Assembly: GCA_965153355.1 (NCBI GenBank)
Contig: OZ231126.1
Coordinates: 77,190,001-77,254,000 of the forward strand
Source of the DNA: Flaccisagitta enflata
Lineage: Eukaryota > Chaetognatha > Sagittoidea > Aphragmophora
DNA length: 64,000 bases
Direction: 5' to 3'
Shown here: piece by piece, positions 39,778 to 53,315 of the stretch
Layout of the letters: each line of letters opens with the position of its first letter
Numbering within the stretch: position 1 is the stretch's first letter
The notes under the pieces: generated by a model
The model's input: only the letters and a program-made list of their open reading frames with translations
The model's database searches: none
Told to the model about the DNA's origin: nothing
Position numbers and translations under genes: made by a program

Positions 39778-40039
39778 GGGGTGGCAATATTGTTGATGGG
39801 TGGGTAGGGGCTTACAACCGCCATTCCCCCCCCCCCCCCGCACACAAATAATCACAACTGCAGTATTATGAATTTTACGTTTTCGCACTTTCAACTGCAG
39901 CGTGACCCACCAACCAACAGACGGATAGACCAACAGACGGATGGACCAACAGACGGATGGACCAATAGACGGATCAACGAATCAACCAACGGATGTACCT
40001 CCCATAGCCTTCTTTATAGTTGCGTGTCCACAACTATAA
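39778..40039 (+). mobile_element. Hairpin-ended repeat family, copy 7 (diverged)
   Basis: GGGTGGGTAGGGGC near the start, core of GACGGATGGACCAACA units (about 39,918-39,990), end hairpin AGTTGCGTGTCCACAACT (40,018-40,035) followed by ATAAA. The AACAAGGCC start is lost. Confidence 0.65.
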
Positions 40040-40240
40040 AGGAGGAAGAAGGGGGAAAGGAGGCAAGGGAGGCAAGGGAGGCAAGGGAGGAAAGGAGAGG
40101 AAAGGAGAGGAAAGGAGAGGAAAGGAGGAAAAGGAGGAAAGGCGGAAAGCGATAATGAGGAGGAAAGGGGAAAAAGAGAGGAGGGGGAGAGGGAGGGTGG
40201 GAAGAACAGAGAGGAGGGGGCGGAAAAAAGCAAAGAGTGA
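40040..40240. repeat. Polypurine tract, GGAGGCAAG and GGAGAGGAAA units
   Basis: About 9-bp GAGGCAAGG units (three to four) followed by 10-bp AGAGGAAAGG units (four), then irregular purines. Confidence 0.7.
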
Positions 40241-40662
40241 ATAGATAAGAAATAAAGGAAATGAACAAGTTATCCGTAATTAAAATGATGCGTTGACGCC
40301 CTTTCACACTCAACAGCCTGAGTCAATTTTCTCACCACTGACCATCGACTTTTATTTCTACACCTCTTGCTATTTTCAATTTAAGCATCATGTACTAACG
40401 GACAGACGAACGAACAAACAAAATGTGGACGCTTTTATAATCCAAGTTATGGAGAAATAAAAAAGAACACGTAGAAGAAAGGTAATAAAGCAGTTAACGA
40501 GAATGGAAAGAAGTACAAAGGGACTCATAACCAAGAAGCAAGTACAGAAGAGATGAAAACAAATGGGTAAAAGGAGAAAAGAGAAAGAGATAAAAGATCT
40601 CGATAATCCACTGAGGTACAGATTAAGCACAGGTACAGATTAAGTAAATTGTAAAAGAAGAA

Positions 40663-40756
40663 AGGTCGTGGTCTAGAAGCAAAACGTTACCGACCGACAG
40701 ATAAACGGAAGGATGCAAATAGTTACTTTTAGAGTCGCGTAGCACGCAACTAAAAA
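40663..40756 (+). mobile_element. Hairpin-ended repeat family, copy 8 (short)
   Basis: CGTTACCGACCGACAG core remnant and end hairpin AGTCGCGTAGCACGCAACT (40,733-40,751) followed by AAAAA. One arm mismatch relative to the 28.97-kb copy. Confidence 0.6.
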
Positions 40757-41445
40757 GGACAATACTGAAATGAGTAGTGAAAATGAAAGAAAGGTCGGTT
40801 GTGAAAACTGAAGTGTACCGTGATGTGTCGGGGGTCATGAGGGGGGAGGAATTCAGAATAAAAAAAAGTGGTAGTTTGTACGGCAGAAAGATAAAGCGTG
40901 AAAAACGAAAAGGTTAAAAATGCTATGACCAGAATATTAGAAATGAAAGGAAAAAGTGAGGTAAAAAAAAAGAAAAAAGAAAGAATTGAAGGAAGGATGG
41001 AAGAAAAAAACGTGATTATCGCTCTAATACATAAAAGGCGTATGGTAAAAGGATATAGGTAAAAAAGAGGCGGTGTAGTGCTAGTGCGTTATAGCAAGGT
41101 GCGTCAAAAGCAAATGGAGTAGGGATTTAGTTCAATGTATCAGTGACAGTGTATTTGTGCACCGGAGCAACGTATGTCAAAAGCAAACGGAGATTGGAGG
41201 GTTCCGGGTGGTCTAATGCGCATCGGTGTGTGTGCGTAAGATCAAAGCGAAAGGTCCAAGAAATCCAAGAAAGAGAGGATGGTGGCCGATTGTGTGTGGT
41301 TGTGTGTGTGTGAAAGGGAAAGGTAAGTCAAAACCCAAGAATAAGAGGAGGGTGGTCTAGTGTGTGTGGCAGACTGTCAGATTGTGTACGTAAGCAAGCG
41401 ACGTTTTGGACGGTCAGGAACTCATAACGGGACGCGGCGCGTGAG
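40757..41445. other. Unassigned purine-leaning sequence
   Basis: No repeat or coding structure supported. Confidence 0.35.
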
Positions 41446-42068
<623 letters not shown>

Positions 42069-42213
42069 CTTTCCTGAAGCGGCTGTCCTGCAGCGGAAAG
42101 CTGCGATAGTGAATTCCCTAAAAAAGGATGAGAGGCTAAAAACGGGTCCTGATTTAGGATCATTAAGTGGAAGCCTTCCCTTGGCAAAATGACTACGAGT
42201 GAGGGACTGTAGA

Positions 42214-42217
<4 letters not shown>

Positions 42218-42255
<38 letters not shown>
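42218..42255. repeat. (GA)n microsatellite
   Basis: About 18 GA units. Confidence 0.95.
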
Positions 42256-42256
<1 letters not shown>

Positions 42257-42505
42257 ATCTTGGAGAAAAGTGTTTGTTTTTTTCCTCTATCGGATGTGGT
42301 TTCGTAAACTCGCGCGTTTTTTTTTATCATTTCTTAGTGAATGTTTCCGCTTTTTGGGAAAAAGTTTTTCCTCGTCATTGCCAATCATCGTTTTTCGACA
42401 TCCATCATTTACTTTACTCACTCATCCAGTCACACATCCAGTCAGCAGAATTTCATCATTACCCGCTCACTCATTCGATAACGAGTCCGTAAGCAAAGTA
42501 CCATC

Positions 42506-42898
42506 ACTATCCATTTCCTATCACTTTCCATTTTCCATCACTTTCCATTTCCCATCACTTTCCATTTCCCATCACCTTCCATTTCCCATCACTTTCCATT
42601 TCCCATCACTTTCCATTTCCCATCACTTTCCATTTCCCATCACTTTCCATTTCCCATCACTTTCCATTTCCCATCACTTTCCATTTCCCATCACTTTCCA
42701 TTTCCCATCACTTTCCATTTCCCATCACTTTCCATTTCCCATCACTTTCCATTTCCCATCACTTTCCATTTCCCATCACTTTCCGTTTCCCATCACTTTC
42801 CATTTTCCATCACTTTCCATTTCCCATCACTTTCCATTTCCCATCACTTTCCATTTCCCATCACTTTCCATTTCCCATCACTTTCCATTTCCCATCAC
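42506..42898. repeat. 17-bp satellite, about 23 units
   Basis: Unit CCATCACTTTCCATTTC, almost invariant; a few units carry single changes (CACCTTCC, TTCCGTTTCC, CCATTTTCC). The long plus-strand frame with a 17-residue period is a consequence of the 17-bp unit reading through all three phases without a stop. Confidence 0.95.
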
Positions 42899-43124
42899 CG
42901 ACTATCATCATCATTTGTCATCTTATCATTTATATCTTTATTTCTATATTCCTCAATCACCATAATGATCACCAATAATCTCAATCACTCAGCATCATGA
43001 ATTTCCCTCATCAAAGCCATGATGATATTAAGGAGGTTAACCATTTTCTATTGTCCTCTCTCGTTAGTCATTACCTGTATTCTCAAAAATCGTTTTTCAT
43101 CATCCTCTTCTGTTTCTTTTTCTT

Positions 43125-43240
43125 GACCTTCTTCTTTTCTCCTTGTTCACCTTCTTCTTCACCCTCTTTTGTTCTTGTTCTTCTTCATCTTCATCTTCTT
43201 CTGCCTCCTCTTCTTCCTCTTCTTCTTCTTTTTCTTAAAA
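43125..43240. repeat. CTT-rich tract
   Basis: Irregular TTC/CTT triplets. Confidence 0.7.
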
Positions 43241-44070
43241 ATCGACATTCACTTCAAAACCTTTGAAGAATTCCGCAAGTCGCAAGTAAAGATGATGATA
43301 CAACTTTCCCCAAATTCCTTACAAATGAGATGAGGCAAACATCAAAATAGAGTATCAACACGTGTACGACGTCAGATCGAGGCCGGATAGTCTTTCGGCC
43401 GGCACCACTAGATGACTCGACTTGTCTCATTTGATGGCGATGGGAGAAATCCCAGAGGAAAACAGAAGAACAATACGAAACGAGCTCATACTAGGAGAAA
43501 CCCAAGACGGAGGATCAATGGAGAATAGTATATGGATCGGGGCTGGTGGGTGATTTTGAGGAAGACAAAGGTTTGAAGCTTGGGTTGTTGGTTTGAGGGG
43601 CGAGGTAAGATTACCCATCTTAGGATATCATGCCAAAAGCGATTATGGGTTGCTGAATCGGGGTCCTTTGAATTTCCATCAATGATCCGTGGATCAATCA
43701 ACCGAATTGTTTTCATGAAACATACGTGGTTCTTCTTAAATGATGTAGATTAATTTCAGAATCTACAATAAAATTTTGAGAATTCATCGAAACATTCTTA
43801 AGATTCACTGAACCATTACCAGCATCAGCTGAATCATTTCCAGAAAGTGTTGAATCACTTTCCTGATCTACTGTATCATTTTCGAGATCCATCATCACCT
43901 TCGCGCTTGGGGCCACAACTCATACTCACAAACCTGACATTATTCCAATGAATTGGAGCAACGTTTCCAATACTTAATGTCGTCGATATTGGATACCCTT
44001 AAACTCATCGCTGAAATCATTCCTTCTGTCTTTCTGTCTAGCCCTTTTGCATGTTGGCTTGCATTTTCTT
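43241..44070. other. Unassigned sequence
   Basis: A minus-strand frame (43,713-43,892) gives a Ser/Asn/Asp-rich peptide starting MMDLENDTVDQESDSTLSGN; it contains degenerate internal repeats and no known domain, so it is left uncalled. Confidence 0.35.
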
Positions 44071-44075
44071 CCCCT

Positions 44076-44321
44076 TTATTTTTTTTTCTTTTTCTTTTTC
44101 TTTTTCGTTTTCTTTTTCTTTTTCTTTTTCGTTTTCTTTTTCTTTTTCTTTTTCTTTTTCTTTTTCTCTTTCTTCATCTTCTTCGTTTCCTTCTCCTTCT
44201 TCTTCTTCTTCTTCTTCTTCTTCTTCTTCTTCTTCTTCTTCTTCTTCTTCTTCTTCTTCTTCTTCTTCTTCTTCTTCTTCTTCTTCTTTCTTTTTCTTTT
44301 TCTTTTTCTTTTTCTTCTACT

Positions 44322-44353
<32 letters not shown>

Positions 44354-44390
44354 TTCATCTTCTTCTCTTTCTTCTTCTTCTAATATCATC
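44076..44390. repeat. (TTTTTC)n then (TTC)n array
   Basis: TTTTTC hexamers (44,076-44,168), a long TTC run (about 44,190-44,286), then mixed TTTTTC and TTC to about 44,390. Confidence 0.95.
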
Positions 44391-44804
44391 TTTTTCATCA
44401 TCTTCTCCTCCTCGACTTGTTTCTATCATCTCCTCCATTTATCAGATCTTTTATCCGTTTTCCGTACAATAATGGCCTCAATGGTTTTCCTCTCACTTGC
44501 ATTTTCTTTCTTTCTTTTTTTCTTTCCGCATATTTTCTTCAGCTTTTTTTCCTCTCATTTTTTTCTGCGTAATATATCTTCTCTTGCTGTCATTATTCTG
44601 TGAGTAGACCGCAAAATCGTCCACGCCTTTGCGCGTAAATTATCGCAGGCCAGCAGTCGCTGCCCAGTTGCAGACCAACACAGGAACAAACAATAAACAT
44701 GAAACAACATTTCATAATTCATAAACAATCACATCTCCTGGTCCTTCTTCAACGAAGAGCGTTCTTCTCTTGTACCTATTCATATAGCGAAAAGGATATT
44801 GATT
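44391..44804. other. Unassigned sequence
   Basis: T-rich stretch and about 200 bp of unique DNA before the CAA array. Confidence 0.35.
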
Positions 44805-44955
<151 letters not shown>

Positions 44956-45015
44956 CAAGTCGGTGACGACGATCAAAAAGGCCCGACTTGAAGGACCTGG
45001 TTAATGACGCGTCCA

Positions 45016-45018
<3 letters not shown>

Positions 45019-45053
<35 letters not shown>
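45019..45053. repeat. (GA)n microsatellite
   Basis: About 17 GA units. Confidence 0.95.
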
Positions 45054-45057
<4 letters not shown>

Positions 45058-45154
45058 GAGTGTGTTAGCGAGGGAAACGGAAAAGAGACACAGAGGTTGT
45101 TGATTTGCTAATGTAGCTCTTGATTGCAGAAACGATTTTGTCGCACGTCAACAG

Positions 45155-45158
<4 letters not shown>

Positions 45159-45227
<69 letters not shown>

Positions 45228-45229
45228 TT
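45159..45229. repeat. (GA)n microsatellite
   Basis: About 34 GA units; a further short GA run lies at about 45,388-45,407. Confidence 0.95.
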
Positions 45230-45737
45230 TGTTATTTGTTATTTGTTTTGTTTTTGATGGCGTGTGACGATGTATTGTGTGTTGGCAGTCTAGTTGATGA
45301 CGTTGTCACTATCATTTCTTGGAATTTATGGTGCTCTCTACTCTCTAGGCTCAACTTTATTGGCGATTTATGATAAGAATGAGCGAGAGAGAGAGAGAGA
45401 GAGAGAGTAACAAGGAGAAAAAGAAAGAGACTAAGCGAAAGTTCAGAGCAAATCATTATCCCTGTTAGATTTCCTCCGGTGTCGGTGTTATAGAGTCAAA
45501 CGACTTACGAGTCATGTTTTACCCCCTTTCTCCTCCTCTCTTCCTTTCCATCTTTACCCCCCCCCCCCTCCATTGGCCTCCACCGTGTTCCTCTTTCACC
45601 TCTGCCGTGATCTTTCCTCTCCGCCTAGACACCATTTCAGTCATCACTTCATAGCTTCCATTGCCGTGGTTAAGCCATCTGGTCGTGTTCCTTCAACCCG
45701 ACACACACTTGAGCCACTACGGCCGCTTCCTCTCCCT

Positions 45738-46093
<356 letters not shown>

Positions 46094-46407
46094 ACAAGGC
46101 ATGCGCCATTAAACGATCGTATACATTTGGTTGTTCTTGTTTGTTGTGTCTTTTTTTCTTACCAATTTGGGAGTCCGCATTTGCCTCTTCGTAGTTGTTC
46201 CCACATCAATCCATAAAATGCAAGCCCCGACTTTCAAACGATTTAAGTATCTCTCCCCTGCCCTTACAATTACATTCAGCCGGACCGTGGTCACGGGCGC
46301 CATATGATTCCTCTCATCTTAGATTGCTCTCACACCCATCACTACCATCACTTGTTTTTTACCCTATTTGGCGAACCTCCAAATTGGTTCTTACTGCAGC
46401 TTCCCTA

Positions 46408-46508
<101 letters not shown>

Positions 46509-46669
46509 GTCATGTTTCGTTTCGTTTTTCTCTCTTTTTGCATCATTCCTCAGGCTGTTAGCGATGTACGTTCCCGGGGTCACTCGCCTTCCCTTGACTG
46601 AGCCTCTAATGAGCCTCGTTGCCTTGCTTTTATCTTTCTTGTTATTGTGTTTCTTCTACCAAAATGAGA

Positions 46670-46673
<4 letters not shown>

Positions 46674-46727
<54 letters not shown>
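46674..46727. repeat. (GA)n microsatellite
   Basis: About 26 GA units. Confidence 0.95.
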
Positions 46728-46732
<5 letters not shown>

Positions 46733-46744
46733 GTGATGAAAAAG

Positions 46745-47070
46745 ATAAAGAAAGAAAGCAAGTAAGCAAGCAAGTAAGCAAGCAAGCAAGCAAGCAAACA
46801 AGCAAGACAGCACTAAAAGAAAGCACCAAACACGCAAGAAAAAAGAAAGAAAGAAAAGAAAAGAAAAGAAGAAGAAGAAAAAAAGAAAGAAAAAAGAAAG
46901 AAAAAGCAAGACAGAAAGAGAGAAAGAAAGACAGACAGGAAGAAGGGAAGGGTAACGAGAAAACGGAATAAAAGGGGAAGAAAGAGAAGAAATAGCAAGA
47001 CAGAAAGAGAGATAGAAAGACAGACAGGAAGAAGGGAAGGGTAACGAGAAAACGGAATAAAAGGGAAAGA
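46745..47070. repeat. AAGC/AAGA tetramer tract with 89-bp tandem duplication
   Basis: AAGCAAGC tetramers (46,757-46,805), AAAG sequence, then a block beginning GCAAGACAGAAAGAGAGA at 46,906 that is repeated at 46,995 with one or two changes and also contains GGGTAACGAGAAAACGG. Confidence 0.85.
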
Positions 47071-47901
47071 AGGAGAAGGAAATGGATAGAAAATGAGTGA
47101 ATGAAATGAGAAGGAAAGAAACCTAAAAAGTGAGATAAAGGAGTCGGAAAAACACAAATGAGAAGCAACATCGGGGAAAGAAACAGTAATAGTTGTTGTG
47201 TTTCGGCTTTTACTGCCCATAGTCGTGCTAATAGTGTTAATTATGGACAGGCGGAGATGCCAACATTTTGTACATATTATCTACCTTCAAATTGAGTATG
47301 ATCATTTTACTCATTTCACTGTTTTTCAGGGGTGCATATAATGGAGTGGCTTTTGATTCTTACCCCCCCCCTGCCTTTGATTTTCTTCCCCGTGATGCAT
47401 TGTGTTGCGTTACAAAGTCTATGATCTTTTTCCCAATAAAGCAATAAAACAGTGTATTTAAGGTTAAAATAGTGTTAAATTGTGTTTTACTAATCAAGTT
47501 TTATGATTTGGTACTGCCAAAAGTTATATTTTCCCCAAATTTTCTTTTTTCCTCTTTTTACCCCCTTCCCCTTCTCAAAACCCTTTGATTCCCCCCCCCC
47601 CCCGCCGGGGGGGGGGGGGACTCAATTATATACAGGCCTGCTGTTTTTTTCAAAGTAAGATTCAAAACCTCTTTCGCAATCTCCTTAACTCATTCCCCCC
47701 TTCAGTTCTCGTTCAAGTCTCACTCTTTCTCTCATCTTTTCTCCATTCTCTTTCTCTGTCTTTGTCCCAATCTTATTTTCCCCCTCTTTTCTTTTTCTTC
47801 GTCTCCCATATTGCAAGAAAGAACTCTGAGAAAGGCTCTCTCGGTCCTGGTTGATTGCCGAAAAACACTCATGCATAAGATTACTACTGCAACTAGCCTT
47901 G

Positions 47902-47906
<5 letters not shown>
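47071..47906. other. Unassigned sequence with C and G runs
   Basis: Poly-C followed by poly-G at 47,591-47,620 forms a short perfect hairpin. Otherwise T-rich unique DNA. Confidence 0.4.

Positions 47907-47965
<59 letters not shown>
47907..47965. repeat. (CT)n microsatellite
   Basis: About 29 CT units. Confidence 0.97.
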
Positions 47966-47968
<3 letters not shown>

Positions 47969-48746
47969 GCTGTCCTTGTGCGCAACAGTTTGTTTGCTAC
48001 TCCGCCATTGGAGGGGATTCCGTTGCATATCGAATGAGGGAATCCTAATCATATTGTGATTTACATATTTTTTCCAGTGAGTTTTTTTCTCTTCTCCCTC
48101 TTTTTCCCCCTCTTTCTTAATCGAAAAAATATGAAGCGGATTTTTTTTTGGCTCGTTGGACGGATGGATGGCTAAGGATACTACTTCACCAGATTTAAAC
48201 GAAGGGTTGGGCTGCAAGCTTTTACTATGAGGATTTTTTCTGTTGATCGGTGTGGCGGTTAATTGGCTAACAATCTACCGTCTCCTCCGTTCCAATCTAT
48301 CCATCTCGCTTTTTCTGTCGTAAATAATCAGCTAAATTCAGCCCTATTTTCCAAGCCTAATCCTTTTCCTTTCTAGCTTGCATTTTGTAACAGGAATGTA
48401 GAAAATGTCCCAGCATTAATTTGCGCAAATATTCATATTTTTCTCAAGGCTTGGGAAGCTTATTCTTTAATGACAGATAACATTTGAGCCTTGTAACTGG
48501 GTACCACTTCTTTGTTATTGTCGTTTCCAAGAGTATACGACAGCTTTTCTCTGGTGCGTTTTGTACAGTGCGCTTTATTTTTCTTCTTATCCTTTTTTCC
48601 TTTTCCATTTGAGTCCTGTGCTCTTTTTTTGACTCACTTTCTCAGTTAATTCCATTTCTCTCCTTTTCTCTGTCCTTCTTTCCTGCTTTCTCCTCTTTTT
48701 CTCTCTTTTTTTCTTATTCCTTACTCTCTTTTTCCTATTTTCTTCT

Positions 48747-48750
<4 letters not shown>
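47966..48750. other. Unassigned sequence
   Basis: T-rich; no feature supported. Confidence 0.35.

Positions 48751-48811
<61 letters not shown>
48751..48811. repeat. (CT)n microsatellite
   Basis: About 30 CT units. Confidence 0.97.
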
Positions 48812-48816
<5 letters not shown>

Positions 48817-49243
48817 CGTCTTTTTTATTCCGACTTTTCTTTAGTCTAAACGAATTCAAATTTCCATTTCGACTTCCATTGGGCAAAAAAAGCAAACGCT
48901 TTCAAAGAGCTTTTCTATAAATTCGTCATTCAAGTCCCGTCCTCTCCTTCGGGCCTCTCTATTTCATACCATTCAGATTTATTTCCTTTTCTTTATTTCT
49001 TTCTTTCCTAAGGCCTCATTTTCCTACCTGCTTCCCACTTTTCATGGTGAAACAACCTTCAAATCACAGACGCATCTCGGCAAAAGTGAAATGATGAAAA
49101 ACGTTAAATGAAAAAGTTGAATCTACCCTTTGTTGGCCATCTTTTTGACCACGCCCACTCTCTTTTAGGAGATTTTTTTGCAATACTGTCCCTGCATACA
49201 GCTCCTCAAAAGCTATACGCTTGGTCAGCTGATTTCATAACTG

Positions 49244-49288
49244 GTCCTGCCCACCACCGGCTTGGATAGACATGTCTTCGGCCTTGTT
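49244..49288 (-). mobile_element. End fragment of hairpin-ended family
   Basis: GGTCCTGCCCACCACCGGC ... CATGTCTTCGGCCTTGTT matches the AACAAGGCC end of the family in reverse orientation. The hairpin end is missing. Confidence 0.4.
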
Positions 49289-49329
49289 ATCTCTCCATCT
49301 GTGCCCGGTTTCCTTCAATTTTTCAACTT

Positions 49330-49700
49330 CTCTTGCGTCCCCTTCACCACCTTCCTCCACCTCAGCCCCCTTTAAATTCTCGTTTGCGCCCTCTTCCCCT
49401 TCCCCCCCTCCCCCCTACCCCACTTTCAACTACTCCTCTGTGTCCCCTTCACCACCTTCCTCCTCACCCACCCCCTTTACTTCTCTTCTGCTTCCTCTTC
49501 TCCTTCCCCCCTCCCTCAACCCTACTTTCAACTACTCCGCTGCGTCCTCTTGCACTCCCCCCCCCCTCCCTCAACCCCACTTTCGACTACTCTTCTGCGT
49601 CCTCTTGCACTCCCCCCTCCCTCAACCCCACTTTCAACTACTCCGCTGCGTCCCCTTGCACTCCCCCCCCCTCCCTCAACCCCACTTTCGACTACTCTTC
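49330..49700. repeat. About 51-55-bp minisatellite, C-rich
   Basis: Units with CCCTCAACCCCACTTTC, AACTACTCCGCTGCGTCC and TTGCACTCCCCCC recur at about 49,516, 49,571, 49,622 and 49,676, with more diverged units upstream. Confidence 0.8.
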
Positions 49701-49954
49701 TGCGTCCCTCGTCTTACTCATACGTCATAGGAAAGGAAATACTCTAGACTCGTAATCTCGTCGCCCAATCAATCAGAACCCACAAAGAATTGCCTACGAC
49801 GAGAAACACTCATTGACGTAGGCGTTACAACTTTGCGTTCTAAGACGATGAAAAAGGCGCCGGTGGTGTTTTTCATTACACTACCTCTTTTTGGATCTGG
49901 TCGCGTACGACGACGACGCCGATACGAACCGGCGCTATACTACCCGGCGCCGAC

Positions 49955-49959
<5 letters not shown>

Positions 49960-49998
<39 letters not shown>

Positions 49999-50095
49999 GA
50001 AGCGAGAAGCCTGATCTCCAATTCTGATTCACAGCCACTTTTGCTTATATGCTTGATTTTGTTTCGTAGTGAAGTAGATAGACGATGAAGAAGAG

Positions 50096-50161
<66 letters not shown>
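49960..50161. repeat. Two (GA)n microsatellites
   Basis: GA runs at about 49,960-49,994 and 50,097-50,161. Confidence 0.95.
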
Positions 50162-50163
<2 letters not shown>

Positions 50164-50247
50164 AGCTAAGGCACTATTGACGATGACAACAACCACAGCG
50201 ACTTTTTTTGATGAATTGCTCAGGATGTCGACCATGGTCGTGAAAGC

Positions 50248-50421
<174 letters not shown>

Positions 50422-50632
50422 GAAGGAAATGATCATGATCACAAACAATACCATGAAAACCTCTGTTTGAAATCAGTTATTAAACTTTACAAAATTTTTA
50501 CACAGTTCTCAATCAAGCCATTTCTAACCCATGAAGCTGTTGCCAAAAGTAGTCTCGTTTCATTGGACTTTGTAGTTTTAAATCCTAGATCATGATATCA
50601 TTCTTTTATTCCTGTCTTTCCATCCAAAACAG

Positions 50633-50887
50633 GTTTGTCCACATCTGGAGGCGGCGCCAATTCTGAGTGCGGCGACGACGACAATCGAGACGACAACGAC
50701 GCGCCAACCGGAAGTGCATCCATCCCCAACAACGCCGTCAAATCCGGCGTCAAAGGAGGAGGAGGAGGAGGAGGAAATGACGCATCGAATCATTGGGATG
50801 AGGAGGAAGAGGAAGGACGAGGACGAGATGACGACGACGACGACGATGGAGACGAAACCCGCAACAGGAAAAGTCAATTCGGGAAAG
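50633..50887 (+). CDS. Probable internal exon, acidic low-complexity protein of unknown function
   Basis: A 255-bp segment has a good acceptor (TTCCATCCAAAACAG) on its left and a near-consensus donor (GGGAAAG then GTAAGT) on its right. The frame beginning at 50,635 is open throughout, giving a symmetric exon (two leftover bases at the start, one at the end). The 84 complete codons include STSGGGANSECGDDDNRDD, a poly-Gly run, NDASNHWDEEEEEGRGR and a poly-Asp run. This looks like a charged disordered linker; no domain is recognisable. Triplet-rich composition (GAC, GGA) could also arise from microsatellite-like DNA, so the splice sites are the main support. Flanking exons are uncertain. Confidence 0.4.
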
Positions 50888-50961
50888 GTAAGTTACGCCC
50901 ATAAACACAATTCATGTATCTTTTGTCATTTACGATTGCGAAGTATTTCTTTCTTTTTTAG

Positions 50962-50996
50962 AAAATCATCAAAGGTCGATGCCGCAGTGTGATTGA
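50962..50996 (+). CDS. Possible terminal exon following 50,633-50,887
   Basis: Seventy-four bases downstream of the previous donor, TTTCTTTCTTTTTTAG is a strong acceptor. Joined in phase, the next codons read E-NHQRSMPQCD followed by TGA at 50,994-50,996. The phase agrees, but the segment is too short for independent support. Confidence 0.22.
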
Positions 50997-51098
50997 GTCT
51001 TGATGATAAGTACGAATCGTAGTATGGATGAAAAATGCATGACGGGCGAAAAATGTGCATGACCGCATGAGTGTGGACAGAATATAGCTGAAAGAAAA

Positions 51099-51280
51099 AC
51101 AAGGCCGGATACACGGGCCGTCGGCCACCAGTTACGGACGGGTGGGCAGGGGCGGAAATGCGCGTCTTCACACTTTCCAACTCGATCATTACGGACGGAC
51201 CGACGGACCGATGGACCAACGGACCAACGGACGGACAGACAGACAAAGCCTCCTATAGAGTTGCGTGTTCGCAACTAAAA
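51099..51280 (+). mobile_element. Hairpin-ended repeat family, copy 9 (TTGC subtype)
   Basis: AACAAGGCCGGATACACGGG start, CCAGTTACGGACGGGTGGGC, core of GGACC/GGAC units (about 51,194-51,244), and end hairpin AGTTGCGTGTTCGCAACT (51,259-51,276) followed by AAAAA. Very similar to copy 4 at 27.36 kb. Confidence 0.85.
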
Positions 51281-51465
51281 AGTATTCATTTCAAAACGAT
51301 CTCAAAATTCAAGTGTTATGAAATTCACTATTCCCACAAAGAACAAGTTGGGGAAGGAGAAAAATTTGAAAATGACCAGGAAAGAGTAAGGAACATCCTT
51401 GAAATTCGTGTTGTAAGAGGACCCGAAAATATGTCGACAAACCCGCGACTACGGACTTGTCATTT

Positions 51466-51690
<225 letters not shown>

Positions 51691-51936
51691 AGAGAAGCTC
51701 CATTATGTAAACAAAAATATTCTCGATTATCCGTCGTCGACGTTGGGTTTAGGATATGAATTGGCGTCTTTTGTGACGTTTGTGTGGCGTAAGTTTTGGC
51801 GCAGTTTCCGGTTGAGCGGGCATTGAAATGAATGAAGGGAAAAATGAAGGGAATCTGTTGACCCTTTTCCATCTCCACTTCCATAAATCGTAAGACGGTC
51901 ATTCACGCTCCGATGCCTGCCTTAGACTCACTTCTT

Positions 51937-52163
<227 letters not shown>

Positions 52164-52365
52164 CGACCAGGTTTGTGGCACCCTCGTCACGATTACGTCA
52201 ACAAATACTCACTCCTTTTCGTTACACAACCAGCTTACGTTCTCTACCGCCACCCCTCTTGAGCTACTTTCTCGCCAATCTTTTTGCCCAACACCAATCA
52301 CTTATCACACAAACACCTCCGATATATTCTATATCAACACCCTGTTTTGAATTTCTTCCATTGTT

Positions 52366-52566
52366 TTTAAGCGCGGACGCGCGAATCTAGAACTTGCCGT
52401 GTCGGTCGGTCGGTCGGTCGGTCTGTTGGTCACATTTTTGAATTGTGAACGGTTTCTGTCCCTGCCCAACAAAATTGTGAGTGTTTCTTTTTTTTCTTTT
52501 TTTTTTTTTTTTTGCTATTCCGCTCCTGCTCCTTCCGCGACTGGGGGAGTGTACACGGCCTTGTTA
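52366..52566 (-). mobile_element. Hairpin-ended repeat family, copy 10
   Basis: Reverse orientation. A degenerate hairpin GCGCGGACGCGCG (52,371-52,383), core GTCGGTCGGTCGGTCGGTC (about 52,400-52,422), then CCGCGACTGGGGGAGTGTAC and GGCCTTGTT (about 52,557-52,565). A poly-T run has expanded inside it (52,487-52,513). Confidence 0.65.
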
Positions 52567-52569
52567 TCT

Positions 52570-52885
52570 TTCTTCTTGTTTTCGTTTTTCTTCTTCTTCT
52601 GCTTCTTCTTTTTCGTTTTCTTTTTCTTTTTCTTTTTTTTTTTTTTTTCTTTTTTTCTTTTTTCTTTTTCTTTTCTTCCTCTTCTTTTTCTTTCTCTACT
52701 TCTTCCTCTTCCTCTTCTTTTCCTTTTCCTTCTCCTTTTCCTTTTTCTTTTCCTTTTCCTTTTCCCTTTCCTTTTCCTTTTCCTTTTCCTTTTCCTTTTC
52801 TTTTTCTGTTTCTTTTTCTTTTTCTTCTTCATCACTTTCTTTTTCTTTTTCTTCGTCTTCTTCATTTCATCCTTCTCCTTCTATC
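52570..52885. repeat. TTTTTC/TTTTCC polypyrimidine tract
   Basis: CTTCTT triplets, then TTTTTC and CCTTTT hexamers with irregular breaks. Long frames on both strands are read-through. Confidence 0.9.
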
Positions 52886-53059
52886 ACTATTTCTTCCTTT
52901 TAACTGACCTCTCTGTCTACCTTCACCGACTTTTTCTCCGTCGTAAATTTTCCCCAATTCGACTCATAGTTTGGATTTCTCCTACAAAAGCGTCTCTCTC
53001 TGGGCGTGTTTCTCTTAATTCTTATGTCTCTATCGTCACCTCATTTTACTATGTTTTCT

Positions 53060-53066
<7 letters not shown>

Positions 53067-53148
<82 letters not shown>
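53067..53148. repeat. (CT)n microsatellite
   Basis: About 40 CT units. Confidence 0.97.
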
Positions 53149-53151
<3 letters not shown>

Positions 53152-53315
53152 AAGGTGAAGAATAAATACCGAGAATGAAGTGAATAATGCAAGAAGTGGA
53201 AAAAAAGCAGAACTAAAGAACAGACGAATGGACCTTTCTTTAGGCTTCATCTCTTTCTTTTATTCCACATTCCGAGTTTCGTTCTCTTTTTTTTTTTTCT
53301 TTTTTTGTTCCTTCA

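Noticed and set aside
43713-43916. Minus-strand Ser/Asn/Asp-rich frame
   Set aside because: It has degenerate internal repeats of about 30 bp and no domain; coding status cannot be defended.
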